DNA of 6,031 bases from an uncultured Anaerococcus sp. (GCF_947253225.1 NZ_CAMXYR010000075.1:1-6031); one strand, 5' to 3'; positions 1 to 5,906 are shown, counted from the first letter of the stretch. Numbers and translations: made by a program. The notes: generated by a model not told the origin, from the sequence alone.

Positions 1-1
1 T

Positions 2-1039
2 AATTATTTAACTAATTATGAGGATAAAAGTTCAACATCAGATTATATTGAAGGAACAGAAAATATTGATATAGAAACAAATTTAAAGACAATTGATAGA
101 AATAATGAAGAAAAAACCGATGATAAGGGTTTCTTTTCAAAACTTAAAGAGGGATTAGCAAAAACTAGAAATCAGTTTACTTCAAATCTAAAGAATCTTT
201 TTACTAGAAATGTGAAGATTGATGATGATTTGTACGATGAGTTAGAAGAAATTCTTATTTCTGCAGATATTGGCATGACTTCTGCAGTGGAAATTGTTGA
301 TGAGCTTAGAGATGAAATAAGGAAAAGAAGTATAAAAGAAGTCGATGAGATATATCCTGTTCTAAAAGAAATAATGACACATAAATTAGACGAAAATAAC
401 CTTGATAATGATCTAAATATTAAAGAAAATGAATTATCAGTTATTTTAGTTATAGGTGTAAATGGTGTTGGAAAGACAACAACTATTGGCAAATTGGCTA
501 GTAGCTTAAAGAAAGAAGGAAAGAGTGTAATGCTTGCAGCTGCAGATACTTTTAGAGCAGCCGCCATAGATCAACTTGGAGAATGGGCAAATAGGGCTAA
601 TATTGAAATGATAGCCCACCAAGAAGGCTCAGATCCATCAGCAGTTATATTTGATGCTATTAAATCGGTAAGAGCTAAAAATGTTGATGTTTTAATATGC
701 GATACAGCAGGACGACTTCACAATAAAAAGAACTTAATGAAAGAGTTGGAAAAAATAAATAAGACTATTGATACACATGCTAAAAATTCTAATAGAGATA
801 ATTTATTAGTTTTGGATGCGGCGACTGGACAAAATGCGGTAAGCCAACTTAGAGAATTTAAGAATGTTACTGATATAACAGGTCTTATATTAACAAAGCT
901 AGACGGTACTGCAAAAGGAGGAGTCATATTTCCTCTACAAGTAGAACTTAAAGTTCCAGTTAAATATATAGGAGTTGGAGAAGGGATTGACGACTTACAA
1001 AAATTTAATTCAGAAAATTTTGTAGAAGCTATGTTTTAA
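2..1039 (+). CDS. ftsY: Signal recognition particle receptor FtsY (5'-partial)
   Basis: FtsY is the membrane-associated SRP receptor GTPase that docks SRP-ribosome-nascent chain complexes at the translocon. The frame is open from base 2 to the TAA at 1037-1039 (345 visible residues), so the true start lies left of the window. The GTG at 212 is internal: the frame continues upstream as an acidic A-domain-like stretch (bases 2-127), then the amphipathic targeting helix GFFSKLKEGLAKTR (from base 128). The N domain follows. The G domain carries GVNGVGKTT (P-loop, from base 455), DTFRAAA, DTAGR, TKLDGTAKGG and GVGEGIDDLQKF, the SRP-GTPase signature set. GVGEGIDDLQ near the C-terminus, the N-terminal acidic region and the absence of an M domain distinguish it from Ffh. 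No terminator is seen after the stop, and the rpsB promoter begins at once, so read-through into rpsB is possible. Identity is very secure; only the N-terminal extent is unknown. Confidence 0.96.
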   Translation, partial: NYLTNYEDKSSTSDYIEGTENIDIETNLKTIDRNNEEKTDDKGFFSKLKEGLAKTRNQFTSNLKNLFTRNVKIDDDLYDELEEILISADIGMTSAVEIVDELRDEIRKRSIKEVDEIYPVLKEIMTHKLDENNLDNDLNIKENELSVILVIGVNGVGKTTTIGKLASSLKKEGKSVMLAAADTFRAAAIDQLGEWANRANIEMIAHQEGSDPSAVIFDAIKSVRAKNVDVLICDTAGRLHNKKNLMKELEKINKTIDTHAKNSNRDNLLVLDAATGQNAVSQLREFKNVTDITGLILTKLDGTAKGGVIFPLQVELKVPVKYIGVGEGIDDLQKFNSENFVEAMF

Positions 1040-1041
1040 GC

Positions 1042-1070
1042 TTGAAATCAAGACGAATATATAGTATTAT
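1042..1070 (+). promoter_or_regulatory. Sigma-A promoter for rpsB-tsf
   Basis: The -35 box TTGAAA (1042-1047) and the -10 box TATTAT (1065-1070) are separated by exactly 17 bases, each matching the consensus at five of six positions. The predicted transcription start is near 1077, giving an rpsB leader of about 98 nt. The -35 box lies inside a small inverted repeat, CTTGA-AA-TCAAG (1041-1052), which may be chance. The promoter begins two bases after the ftsY stop codon, as expected for a strongly expressed ribosomal-protein operon that is independent of its upstream neighbour. No experimental start is available here. Confidence 0.75.
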
Positions 1071-1076
1071 CTATAT

Positions 1077-1174
1077 GTACTACGAATAAACACATTCTTG
1101 GATGGAGATTTCGTTGCCTTTTAGGTTAAATCTTCAGTTGAAGAGGATGGAAGAACTAAACGGAGGTAAAATTT
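1077..1174 (+). promoter_or_regulatory. rpsB 5' leader, candidate structured autoregulatory region
   Basis: This is the predicted untranslated leader of rpsB-tsf. It holds a possible three-way fold. An outer stem pairs TTCTT (1095-1099) with AAGAA (1151-1155). A second pairs AGATTT (1106-1111) with AAATCT (1128-1133) around a 16-nt loop. A hairpin pairs CTTC (1132-1135) with GAAG (1140-1143) and competes for two bases with the second stem. The motif GGATGGA occurs twice, at 1100-1106 and 1145-1151, facing each other across the fold. The leader ends with GGAGG (1162-1166), eight bases before the ATG. S2 is known to autoregulate rpsB-tsf through the leader in enterobacteria; whether this leader does the same is inference. 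The stems are short and AU-rich, so confidence in the exact fold is low. Confidence 0.4.
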
Positions 1175-2002
1175 ATGGCAGTAGTTTCAATGAAAAAGTT
1201 ATTAGAAGCTGGTGTACACTTTGGACACCAAACTAGAAGATGGAATCCTAAAATGGCTAAATACATCTTCACAGAAAGAAATGGAATCTATATAATAGAT
1301 TTACAAAAAACAGCTAACCAAATAGAGGAAGCTTACAGACAAGTTAGGGACATTGTAGCTGATGGAGGAAGGGTTCTTTTTGTAGGAACTAAGAAACAAG
1401 CTCAAGATTCTATAGAACAAGAAGCAAAGAGAAGTGGACAGTTCTATGTATCACACAGATGGTTGGGTGGAATGCTAACTAACTTTGGAACAATAAGACA
1501 ATCTATTGAAAAACTAAAGAAATATGAAACAATGGAAGAAGATGGAACCTTTGATCTTCTACCTAAAAAAGAAGTATTACAATACCAAAAAGAAATGGAT
1601 AGATTAGAAAAAAATCTTGGCGGTATTAAAGAAATGGAAGATCTACCAGATGTACTTTTTGTCGTAGATCCAGGTGAAGAAGAAATAGCAGTTCACGAAG
1701 CTAAAATTCTAGGAATTCCTGTTATATCAATTGTTGATACAAACTGCGACCCTGACGTAGTTGACGTTGCTATCCCAGGAAATGATGATGCTATTAGAGC
1801 TGTTAAACTTATAACATCAGTTATAGCTGACGCTGTAGTTGAAGCAAATCAAGGTAGCCAATTTGATGTAGAAGAGGAAGATTTCGCTGAAGAAGTCGAA
1901 GAAGATGTTGAAGTAATTTCTGAAGATGTTTCTGATGAAGACATAAAAGAAGCTACTGAAGAATTAAAATCACAATCACTAGAAGAATCAAAAGAAAACT
2001 AA
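1175..2002 (+). CDS. rpsB: 30S ribosomal protein S2
   Basis: S2 is a late-assembling small-subunit protein needed for binding of S1 (where present) and for initiation. The 275-residue product starts MAVVSMKKLLEAGVHFGHQT and has the S2 hallmarks RRWNPKMAKYIF (21-32), GTKKQAQ (71-77), the coiled-coil insertion at about 110-155, and HRWLGGMLTNFGT (94-106). The conserved DPRKE-type loop appears here as DPGEEE (165-170). The globular domain ends near residue 228. After it comes an acidic tail (231-275) with 22 Asp/Glu among 45 residues, which makes the protein longer than the compact S2 forms of about 230-250 residues. The ATG at 1175 has GGAGG eight bases upstream. It is the first gene of the rpsB-tsf operon. 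Identity is certain; the role of the tail is unknown. Confidence 0.98.
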   Translation: MAVVSMKKLLEAGVHFGHQTRRWNPKMAKYIFTERNGIYIIDLQKTANQIEEAYRQVRDIVADGGRVLFVGTKKQAQDSIEQEAKRSGQFYVSHRWLGGMLTNFGTIRQSIEKLKKYETMEEDGTFDLLPKKEVLQYQKEMDRLEKNLGGIKEMEDLPDVLFVVDPGEEEIAVHEAKILGIPVISIVDTNCDPDVVDVAIPGNDDAIRAVKLITSVIADAVVEANQGSQFDVEEEDFAEEVEEDVEVISEDVSDEDIKEATEELKSQSLEESKEN

Positions 2003-2006
2003 GGAG
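2001..2006 (+). promoter_or_regulatory. tsf ribosome binding site overlapping the rpsB stop
   Basis: AAGGAG begins on the last two bases of the rpsB TAA stop and lies six bases before the tsf ATG at 2013. The ribosome that ends rpsB therefore covers the tsf start region, so the two genes are probably translationally coupled. Confidence 0.8.
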
Positions 2007-2012
2007 ATTACA

Positions 2013-2681
2013 ATGGCAATTAGTGCAAAACTTGTAAAAGAATTAAGAGAAAGAACTGGAGCTGGAATGATGGATTGTAAGAAAGCTTTGGAAGAAGCTA
2101 ATGGCGATATCGATCAAGCTCAAAAGCTCCTTAAAGAAAAGGGACAAGCTACACTTGATAAAAAATCAGGAAGAGTTGCTGCTGAAGGAGTAATTGGTTC
2201 TTACATCCACAATGATAAAATAGGTGTAGTAGTTGAAATTAACACAGAAACTGACTTCTCAGCTAATACAGATACTGTTAAAAATTTTGCAAAAGATATT
2301 GCTATGCACATTGCAGCAGTAAATCCATTATTCATTTCAGAAGCAGATGCTGATGAAAAAGCTGTAGCTGAGCAAAAAGAAATCTTAGTAAATCAAGCTA
2401 TAAACGAAGCAAGTGACAATATGCCTGAAGATAAGAAAAAAATGATTGCTGAGAAAAAGGTTGAAGGTAGAATGAAAAAATGGTTCTCAGAAGTTTGCTT
2501 ATTAGATCAACCATTTGTAAAAGATCCAGATATTACTATCGAACAATACCTAAGAAATACAGCTAATGATGTTGGAGAAAACATCAAAATTAGAAGATTT
2601 GCAAGATTTGAAGTTGGCGAAGGAATCGAGAAAAAAGAAGAAGATTTCGCTGCGGAAGTTAAAAGTCAAATGAATATGTAA
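2013..2681 (+). CDS. tsf: Elongation factor Ts, short single-subdomain form
   Basis: EF-Ts is the cytoplasmic nucleotide-exchange factor that regenerates EF-Tu-GTP. The 222-residue protein opens with the UBA-like N-terminal domain carrying the signature LRERTGAGMMDCKKAL (11-26). The core domain has TETDF (78-82), whose Asp-Phe pair inserts near the EF-Tu magnesium site. It continues with MHIAAVNPLFIS (98-109), the helical region at about 115-155, EGRMKKWFSEVCLLDQPFVKD (151-171) and FEVGEGIEKKEEDFAAEV (199-216). E. coli EF-Ts is 283 residues with a duplicated core; this one has a single copy, as in Thermus, whose factor acts as a dimer. It is co-transcribed with rpsB, 10 bases downstream, and ends at a strong terminator. 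The usual next genes pyrH and frr are absent. Identity is certain; dimer action is inference from the family. Confidence 0.97.
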   Translation: MAISAKLVKELRERTGAGMMDCKKALEEANGDIDQAQKLLKEKGQATLDKKSGRVAAEGVIGSYIHNDKIGVVVEINTETDFSANTDTVKNFAKDIAMHIAAVNPLFISEADADEKAVAEQKEILVNQAINEASDNMPEDKKKMIAEKKVEGRMKKWFSEVCLLDQPFVKDPDITIEQYLRNTANDVGENIKIRRFARFEVGEGIEKKEEDFAAEVKSQMNM

Positions 2682-2686
2682 TATAT

Positions 2687-2712
2687 AAAGAGAGCATAGG
2701 CTCTCTTTTTTT
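2687..2712 (+). terminator. Intrinsic terminator of rpsB-tsf
   Basis: A perfect 9-bp stem, AAAGAGAGC (2687-2695) with GCTCTCTTT (2700-2708), closes an ATAG loop. The run of seven T at 2706-2712 overlaps the 3' arm and continues past it. It starts five bases after the tsf stop. This is a textbook Rho-independent terminator and sets the end of the rpsB-tsf unit. Confidence 0.92.
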
Positions 2713-2713
2713 G

Positions 2714-2740
2714 TTTACATTCTATTTTTGAGGGTATAAA
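2714..2740 (+). promoter_or_regulatory. Candidate promoter for cysK-cysE
   Basis: After the tsf terminator only 58 bases remain before cysK, and they must hold its promoter if cysK is transcribed separately. The best pair is TTTACA (2714-2719) with TATAAA (2735-2740), but the spacer is only 15 bases. Alternatively TTGTTT (2711-2716) with the same -10 gives an 18-base spacer and a poorer -35. The predicted leader is about 25 nt, too short for a T-box or another known riboswitch. Control, if any, would then be at the promoter by a protein. AAGGA (2761-2765) is the likely cysK ribosome binding site, five bases before the ATG. Confidence 0.45.
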
Positions 2741-2770
2741 TGAATACATAGAAAAAATGAAAGGATAATT

Positions 2771-3688
2771 ATGACTATTAAAAATAACGCTAAAGAATTA
2801 ATTGGAAATACTCCTCTACTAAAACTTGAATCACTCAAGAAAGATGGTAGAGCTGATATATATGTTAAGGTGGAAAAGAATAATTTAGCTGGTTCTATAA
2901 AAGATAGAATAGCTTTATATATGATAGAAGATGCTGAAGAAAAAGGACTACTTAAGAAAGGTGGTACAATTGTTGAACCAACAAGCGGTAATACAGGAGT
3001 AGCTCTCGCAGCTATTGCTGCTGCAAAGGGTTATAAACTTATATTAACAATGCCTGCTTCAATGAGTATAGAAAGAGCAAAACTTGCTATGGCATATGGA
3101 GCTAAAGTCATCAGGACAACTGAGGGAGCTCTTCAAGGTGCTTATAATAAAGCAAAAGAACTTGCAGAAGAAAATGGATATTTCTTCCCTGACCAATTTT
3201 CAAATCCAGTAAATATTAAAGCTCATTACGAAACTACAGGATCTGAAATATTAAAAGAATTAACTCCAGATGCTTTTATTGCAGGAGTGGGTACAGGTGG
3301 TACTGTAACAGGAACTGGTAGAAGGTTAAAAGAAGCTAATAAAGAAACTAAGGTATATGCAATTGAGCCTAAAGAAAGTCCATTGTTATCTGGTGGCAAG
3401 GCATCTTCTCATAAAATCCAAGGAATAGGTGGTAACTTTATACCAGAAAATCTTGACTTTGGCATTGTTGATGGGATTATAGATGTTGCATCTGATGCTG
3501 CCATTGAGATGAGTAGACAACTAGCTAGAGAAGAAGGACTTGCTGTTGGAATTTCTTCGGGTGCAAATGTATGTGGAGCAATTGAAATAGCAGACAAATT
3601 AGGTGAAGGAAAATCTGTTGTAACTGTTTTGCCAGATACAGGTGAAAGATATTTATCAACAGAATTATACGAAAATGAACAGCTATAA
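2771..3688 (+). CDS. cysK: Cysteine synthase (O-acetylserine sulfhydrylase)
   Basis: This PLP enzyme makes L-cysteine from O-acetyl-L-serine and sulfide. It is 305 residues, the usual family length. Visible motifs are IGNTPLLKL (11-19), the PLP-binding Lys44 in GSIKDR, the substrate loop TSGNTG (71-76), MPASMSIERAKL (94-105), the phosphate-binding GTGGT (174-178), HKIQGIG (214-220), GISSGAN (260-266) with the Ser that contacts the PLP ring nitrogen, and PDTGERYLS (288-296). Two small departures are NNLAGS before the active Lys, where NP(A/G)GS is usual, and SIERAK where SIERRK is common. The ATG has AAGGA at good spacing. The downstream cysE overlaps its 3' end, so the two consecutive pathway steps are encoded together. 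CysK and CysM are hard to separate by sequence alone; pairing with cysE favours the OASS role. Cystathionine beta-synthase is unlikely, as there is no C-terminal extension. Confidence 0.93.
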   Translation: MTIKNNAKELIGNTPLLKLESLKKDGRADIYVKVEKNNLAGSIKDRIALYMIEDAEEKGLLKKGGTIVEPTSGNTGVALAAIAAAKGYKLILTMPASMSIERAKLAMAYGAKVIRTTEGALQGAYNKAKELAEENGYFFPDQFSNPVNIKAHYETTGSEILKELTPDAFIAGVGTGGTVTGTGRRLKEANKETKVYAIEPKESPLLSGGKASSHKIQGIGGNFIPENLDFGIVDGIIDVASDAAIEMSRQLAREEGLAVGISSGANVCGAIEIADKLGEGKSVVTVLPDTGERYLSTELYENEQL

Positions 3689-4199
3689 AAAATATAAAGA
3701 AGAATTAATAGATAACGCCTTGAAAAGAGACCCTGCTTTAAAAAGCAGGGAGGAGGCAGCTTTATTTTCTCCAGGCATTAGAGCTTTATTATATCATTGG
3801 TACGCTCATAAGTTATTTTTGGAGGGTAGTTTATATGAAGCACAAGAGATAGCCTACAAGTCAAGGATTGAAACTGGTATTGAAATTCACCCTGGAGCTA
3901 AAATAGGTAGACGTTGTTACATAGATCATGGAATGGGTGTGGTAATAGGTGAAACTGCCGAAATTGGAGATGATTGTTTAATTTATCACTCAGTTACTTT
4001 AGGTGCTGTGTCTGATATGAAAGGAAAAAGACATCCGACTATTGGTAACAATGTAATGCTAGGTGCAGGATCTGTTATTTTAGGAGATATAAAAATAGGA
4101 AATAATGTGAAAGTTGGGGCTAATTCAGTTGTACTCATAGATATACCAGATGATACAACAGCTGTTGGTGCTCCAGCTAAAATAATTCATAGGAAGTAG
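3675..4199 (+). CDS. cysE: Serine O-acetyltransferase, short form lacking the C-terminal tail
   Basis: This enzyme transfers acetyl from acetyl-CoA to L-serine, giving the O-acetylserine used by CysK. From the ATG at 3675 it has 174 residues. A helical N-terminal region with RDPALKSREEAAL (18-30) and YHWYAHKLF (40-48) precedes left-handed beta-helix hexapeptide repeats from about residue 69. Catalytic Asp84-His85 lie in IDHGMGVVIGETA, and the second His is His120 in KGKRHPTIG; VTLG is at 107-110. The protein ends right after GAPAKIIHRK. It therefore lacks the tail (about 40 residues in B. subtilis, ending in Ile in E. coli) that can bind CysK in the cysteine synthase complex. The ATG overlaps cysK by 14 bases. 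An in-frame GTG at 3642 would add 11 residues, but neither start has a Shine-Dalgarno sequence. The ATG places the conserved RDPA motif about as far from the N-terminus as in B. subtilis CysE, so I prefer it. Confidence 0.92.
   Translation: MNSYKKYKEELIDNALKRDPALKSREEAALFSPGIRALLYHWYAHKLFLEGSLYEAQEIAYKSRIETGIEIHPGAKIGRRCYIDHGMGVVIGETAEIGDDCLIYHSVTLGAVSDMKGKRHPTIGNNVMLGAGSVILGDIKIGNNVKVGANSVVLIDIPDDTTAVGAPAKIIHRK
3731..3750 (+). repeat. Perfect inverted repeat inside cysE
   Basis: CCCTGCTTT (3731-3739) and AAAGCAGGG (3742-3750) are perfect 9-bp arms around a two-base AA centre; as RNA the innermost pairs would open to form a loop. It lies in codons 19-26 of cysE and is followed directly by AGGAGG (3751-3756). 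No T-run follows, so it is not an intrinsic terminator. The encoded RDPALKSREE is a conserved family motif, so protein constraint may explain part of it. Confidence 0.75.
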
Positions 4200-4220
4200 A
4201 AATCTGCTTACTTTTTATTT
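4194..4220 (+). terminator. Weak candidate terminator of cysK-cysE
   Basis: AAGTAG (4194-4199, including the cysE TAG stop) can pair with CTGCTT (4204-4209) around an AAAT loop, with one G-U pair. ACTTTTTATTT follows. The 6-bp stem is short and the T-run starts two bases after it, so termination may be incomplete and rny could receive some read-through from cysE. Confidence 0.4.
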
Positions 4221-4269
4221 AAATTTATTTAAAATTTGCAAATTAATTTCACAACTAAAATTATTATAT

Positions 4270-4298
4270 TTCGTATAGAAGTAAAAATATGGTATAAT
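4270..4298 (+). promoter_or_regulatory. Extended -10 promoter for rny
   Basis: A perfect TATAAT (4293-4298) is preceded by TGG (4290-4292), the TG-N extended -10 element. The -35 position at 17-base spacing reads TTCGTA (4270-4275), a poor match, as is common when an extended -10 is present. The DNA upstream (4211-4269) is very AT-rich with A and T runs and could act as an UP element. It also holds a perfect 12-bp palindrome, AATTTGCAAATT (4233-4244), of unknown meaning. The predicted start is at 4305. The region 4200-4337 between cysE and rny contains no gene. Confidence 0.72.
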
Positions 4299-4304
4299 AA
4301 TTTA

Positions 4305-4318
4305 GGAATGTTTATTCC
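4305..4318 (+). promoter_or_regulatory. Stem-loop at the predicted 5' end of the rny mRNA
   Basis: GGAAT (4305-4309) pairs perfectly with ATTCC (4314-4318) around a GTTT loop. By the -10 position, transcription should start at 4305, so the stem would form at the extreme 5' end, seven bases before the Shine-Dalgarno sequence. A 5'-terminal stem is known to stabilise mRNAs against 5'-end-dependent decay; that it does so here is inference. Confidence 0.4.
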
Positions 4319-4324
4319 GATATT

Positions 4325-4334
4325 AGGAGGTGAT
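4325..4334 (+). promoter_or_regulatory. Near-perfect Shine-Dalgarno sequence of rny
   Basis: AGGAGGTGAT is fully complementary to the 3' end of Firmicute 16S rRNA. Two adjacent ATG codons follow, at 4335 and 4338. The gap from the last G of AGGAGG is four bases to the first and seven to the second, so the second ATG is better placed. This rules out the longer reading frame starting at the TTG at 4236. Confidence 0.88.
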
Positions 4335-4337
4335 ATG

Positions 4338-5894
4338 ATGTTTGAAAGTATTAACCCTATTGTTGTTATTCTTATCATAGCTGTCGCCTTCGTATTGCTA
4401 GCTTTTAATTCTGGCTATCTTTATCGTAAGAAGGTAGGCGAATCTAAAATTGGCTCTGCCGAAGAATTAAGCAGGAAAATTATAGAAGAAGCCAATAACC
4501 AAGCAGAAGCTTTAAGAAGAGAAACTCTTCTTGAGGCTAAAGATGAAATATCTAAACTAAAATCTGAAAATGAAGAACAGTTTAAACAGATTAGAAAAGA
4601 TCTAGACAATAGAGAAGCTCGTCTGTTAAAAAAGGAAGAAAGCTTAGACAATCGATCTTTATTGATTGACAAAAAATCTGATCAAATCTCTAGTGACCAG
4701 AAAAAGTTGAAACAAAAAGAAGACAGAATTGATAAATTAATCGAAGAACAGCAATTGGAATTACAAAACATCGCTGGACTCACCAATAGTGAAGCTAAAG
4801 AAATAATTCTTAAAAACGTTAAGAGTGAAACGATTCATGAATCAGCAAAGCTTATAAAAGAGGCTGAGGAAAGAGTTAAAGCTGAGAGTAAAAAAATAGC
4901 AACGGATATTCTAGCAACGACAATTCAAAGGTATGCTGCTGAACAAGTTGCGGAAAATACTGTATCAGTTATTTCTCTACCTAATGATGAGATGAAGGGT
5001 CGAATTATAGGTCGTGAAGGCAGAAATATTAGAGCCTTTGAACAAGTTTCTGGCGTTAACTTAATTATTGATGATACCCCAGAAGCAGTTGTAATTTCAT
5101 CGTTTGAGCCTATAAGGCGAGAAGTAGCTAAAGTGGCCTTAGAAAGACTCATCCAAGATGGTAGGATTAATCCCTCAAGGATTGAAGAAATGATAAATAA
5201 AGCTGATGAAGAAGTTGAACAGAGAATTATGGAAGATGGACAAGAGGCTGTAGAGAAGGCTGGTGTTGTTAATCTTCATCCTCAACTAGTTAGGTTGGTT
5301 GGTAAAATGAAGTTTAGGACATCTTATGGTCAAAATATTCTAAAGCACTCTGTAGAAGTTGCTAACCTTGCAGGTATGCTAGCAGAAGAAATTGGAGCAA
5401 ATGCTCAGATAGCTAGGCGTGGAGGTTTGTTACACGATATAGGCAAAGCTATTGACCGTGAACAAGAAGGAACACATGTAAGTTTAGGCGTTGAAGTGGC
5501 AAATAAATACGGAGAAAACAAATATGTTATAAATGCTATTGAATCCCACCATGGTGAAGTAGAGCCAAACTGTGTTGAATCTATATTAGTTCAAACAGCT
5601 GATGCTATTTCAGCGGCAAGACCAGGTGCAAGACGTGAAAGCTTAGAAAAATATGTTAAGAGATTAGAAAACCTTGAAGGAATAGCTAATTCATTTGATG
5701 GAATAGAGAAATCATTCGCCTTACAAGCTGGTAGAGAATTAAGAATCTTAGTTAAACCAGATAAGGTGTCTGATGACGAAATGGTTGTAATTGCTAGAGA
5801 AATTGCAAAAAGAATTGAAGATGAATTAGAATACCCAGGTGAAATCAAAGTAAACGTATTAAGAGAGTCAAAAGCGATAGAATTTGCAAAATAA
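4338..5894 (+). CDS. rny: Ribonuclease Y
   Basis: RNase Y is the membrane-anchored endoribonuclease that starts decay and processing of many mRNAs in Firmicutes. The 518-residue product matches the usual length (about 520). It has one N-terminal transmembrane helix (about 7-25, PIVVILIIAVAFVLLAF), then a long charged coiled coil (about 38-145 and on to about 190). A KH RNA-binding domain holds GRIIGREGRNIR (221-232). The HD hydrolase domain has His337 (LKHSVEV), the His366-Asp367 pair (LLHDIGK), His404-His405 (ESHHGEVE) and Asp422 (TADAISAARPGARRE), the metal-binding set. The C-terminal RNase Y domain ends in IKVNVLRESKAIEFAK. All catalytic residues are present. The start at 4338 is chosen for Shine-Dalgarno spacing; 4335 would add one Met. 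It has its own promoter and terminator, so it looks monocistronic. The family is also called YmdA or CvfA. Confidence 0.97.
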   Translation: MFESINPIVVILIIAVAFVLLAFNSGYLYRKKVGESKIGSAEELSRKIIEEANNQAEALRRETLLEAKDEISKLKSENEEQFKQIRKDLDNREARLLKKEESLDNRSLLIDKKSDQISSDQKKLKQKEDRIDKLIEEQQLELQNIAGLTNSEAKEIILKNVKSETIHESAKLIKEAEERVKAESKKIATDILATTIQRYAAEQVAENTVSVISLPNDEMKGRIIGREGRNIRAFEQVSGVNLIIDDTPEAVVISSFEPIRREVAKVALERLIQDGRINPSRIEEMINKADEEVEQRIMEDGQEAVEKAGVVNLHPQLVRLVGKMKFRTSYGQNILKHSVEVANLAGMLAEEIGANAQIARRGGLLHDIGKAIDREQEGTHVSLGVEVANKYGENKYVINAIESHHGEVEPNCVESILVQTADAISAARPGARRESLEKYVKRLENLEGIANSFDGIEKSFALQAGRELRILVKPDKVSDDEMVVIAREIAKRIEDELEYPGEIKVNVLRESKAIEFAK

Positions 5895-5906
5895 AATTAT
5901 GTATCT

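Noticed and set aside
172..567. Minus-strand open frame opposite ftsY
   Set aside because: It lies entirely antisense to a conserved gene, shows no recognisable motif, and looks like a codon-bias shadow. The same applies to the minus-strand frames at 718-927, 3409-3597, 4421-4672, 4925-5152 and 5591-5848.
212..1039. ftsY starting at the GTG at 212
   Set aside because: The same frame is open to the left edge and encodes an acidic A-like region and the FtsY targeting helix, so the GTG is an internal Val codon.
1041..1052. CTTGAAATCAAG inverted repeat as an ftsY terminator
   Set aside because: The stem is only 4-5 bp and no T-run follows; it overlaps the rpsB -35 box instead.
2713..2770. T-box or other cysteine/SAM riboswitch before cysK
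   Set aside because: The gap is only 58 bases with a leader of about 25 nt and shows no conserved riboswitch motif or antiterminator structure.
3642..3674. Longer cysE from the GTG at 3642
   Set aside because: No Shine-Dalgarno sequence, a 47-base overlap with cysK, and the extra 11 residues resemble nothing in the family. It cannot be fully excluded because the ATG also lacks a binding site.
4236..4337. N-terminal extension of RNase Y from the TTG at 4236
   Set aside because: It runs through the predicted promoter and the Shine-Dalgarno sequence, has no ribosome binding site of its own, and would put a non-family segment before the membrane helix. The ATG at 4338 fits the family length.
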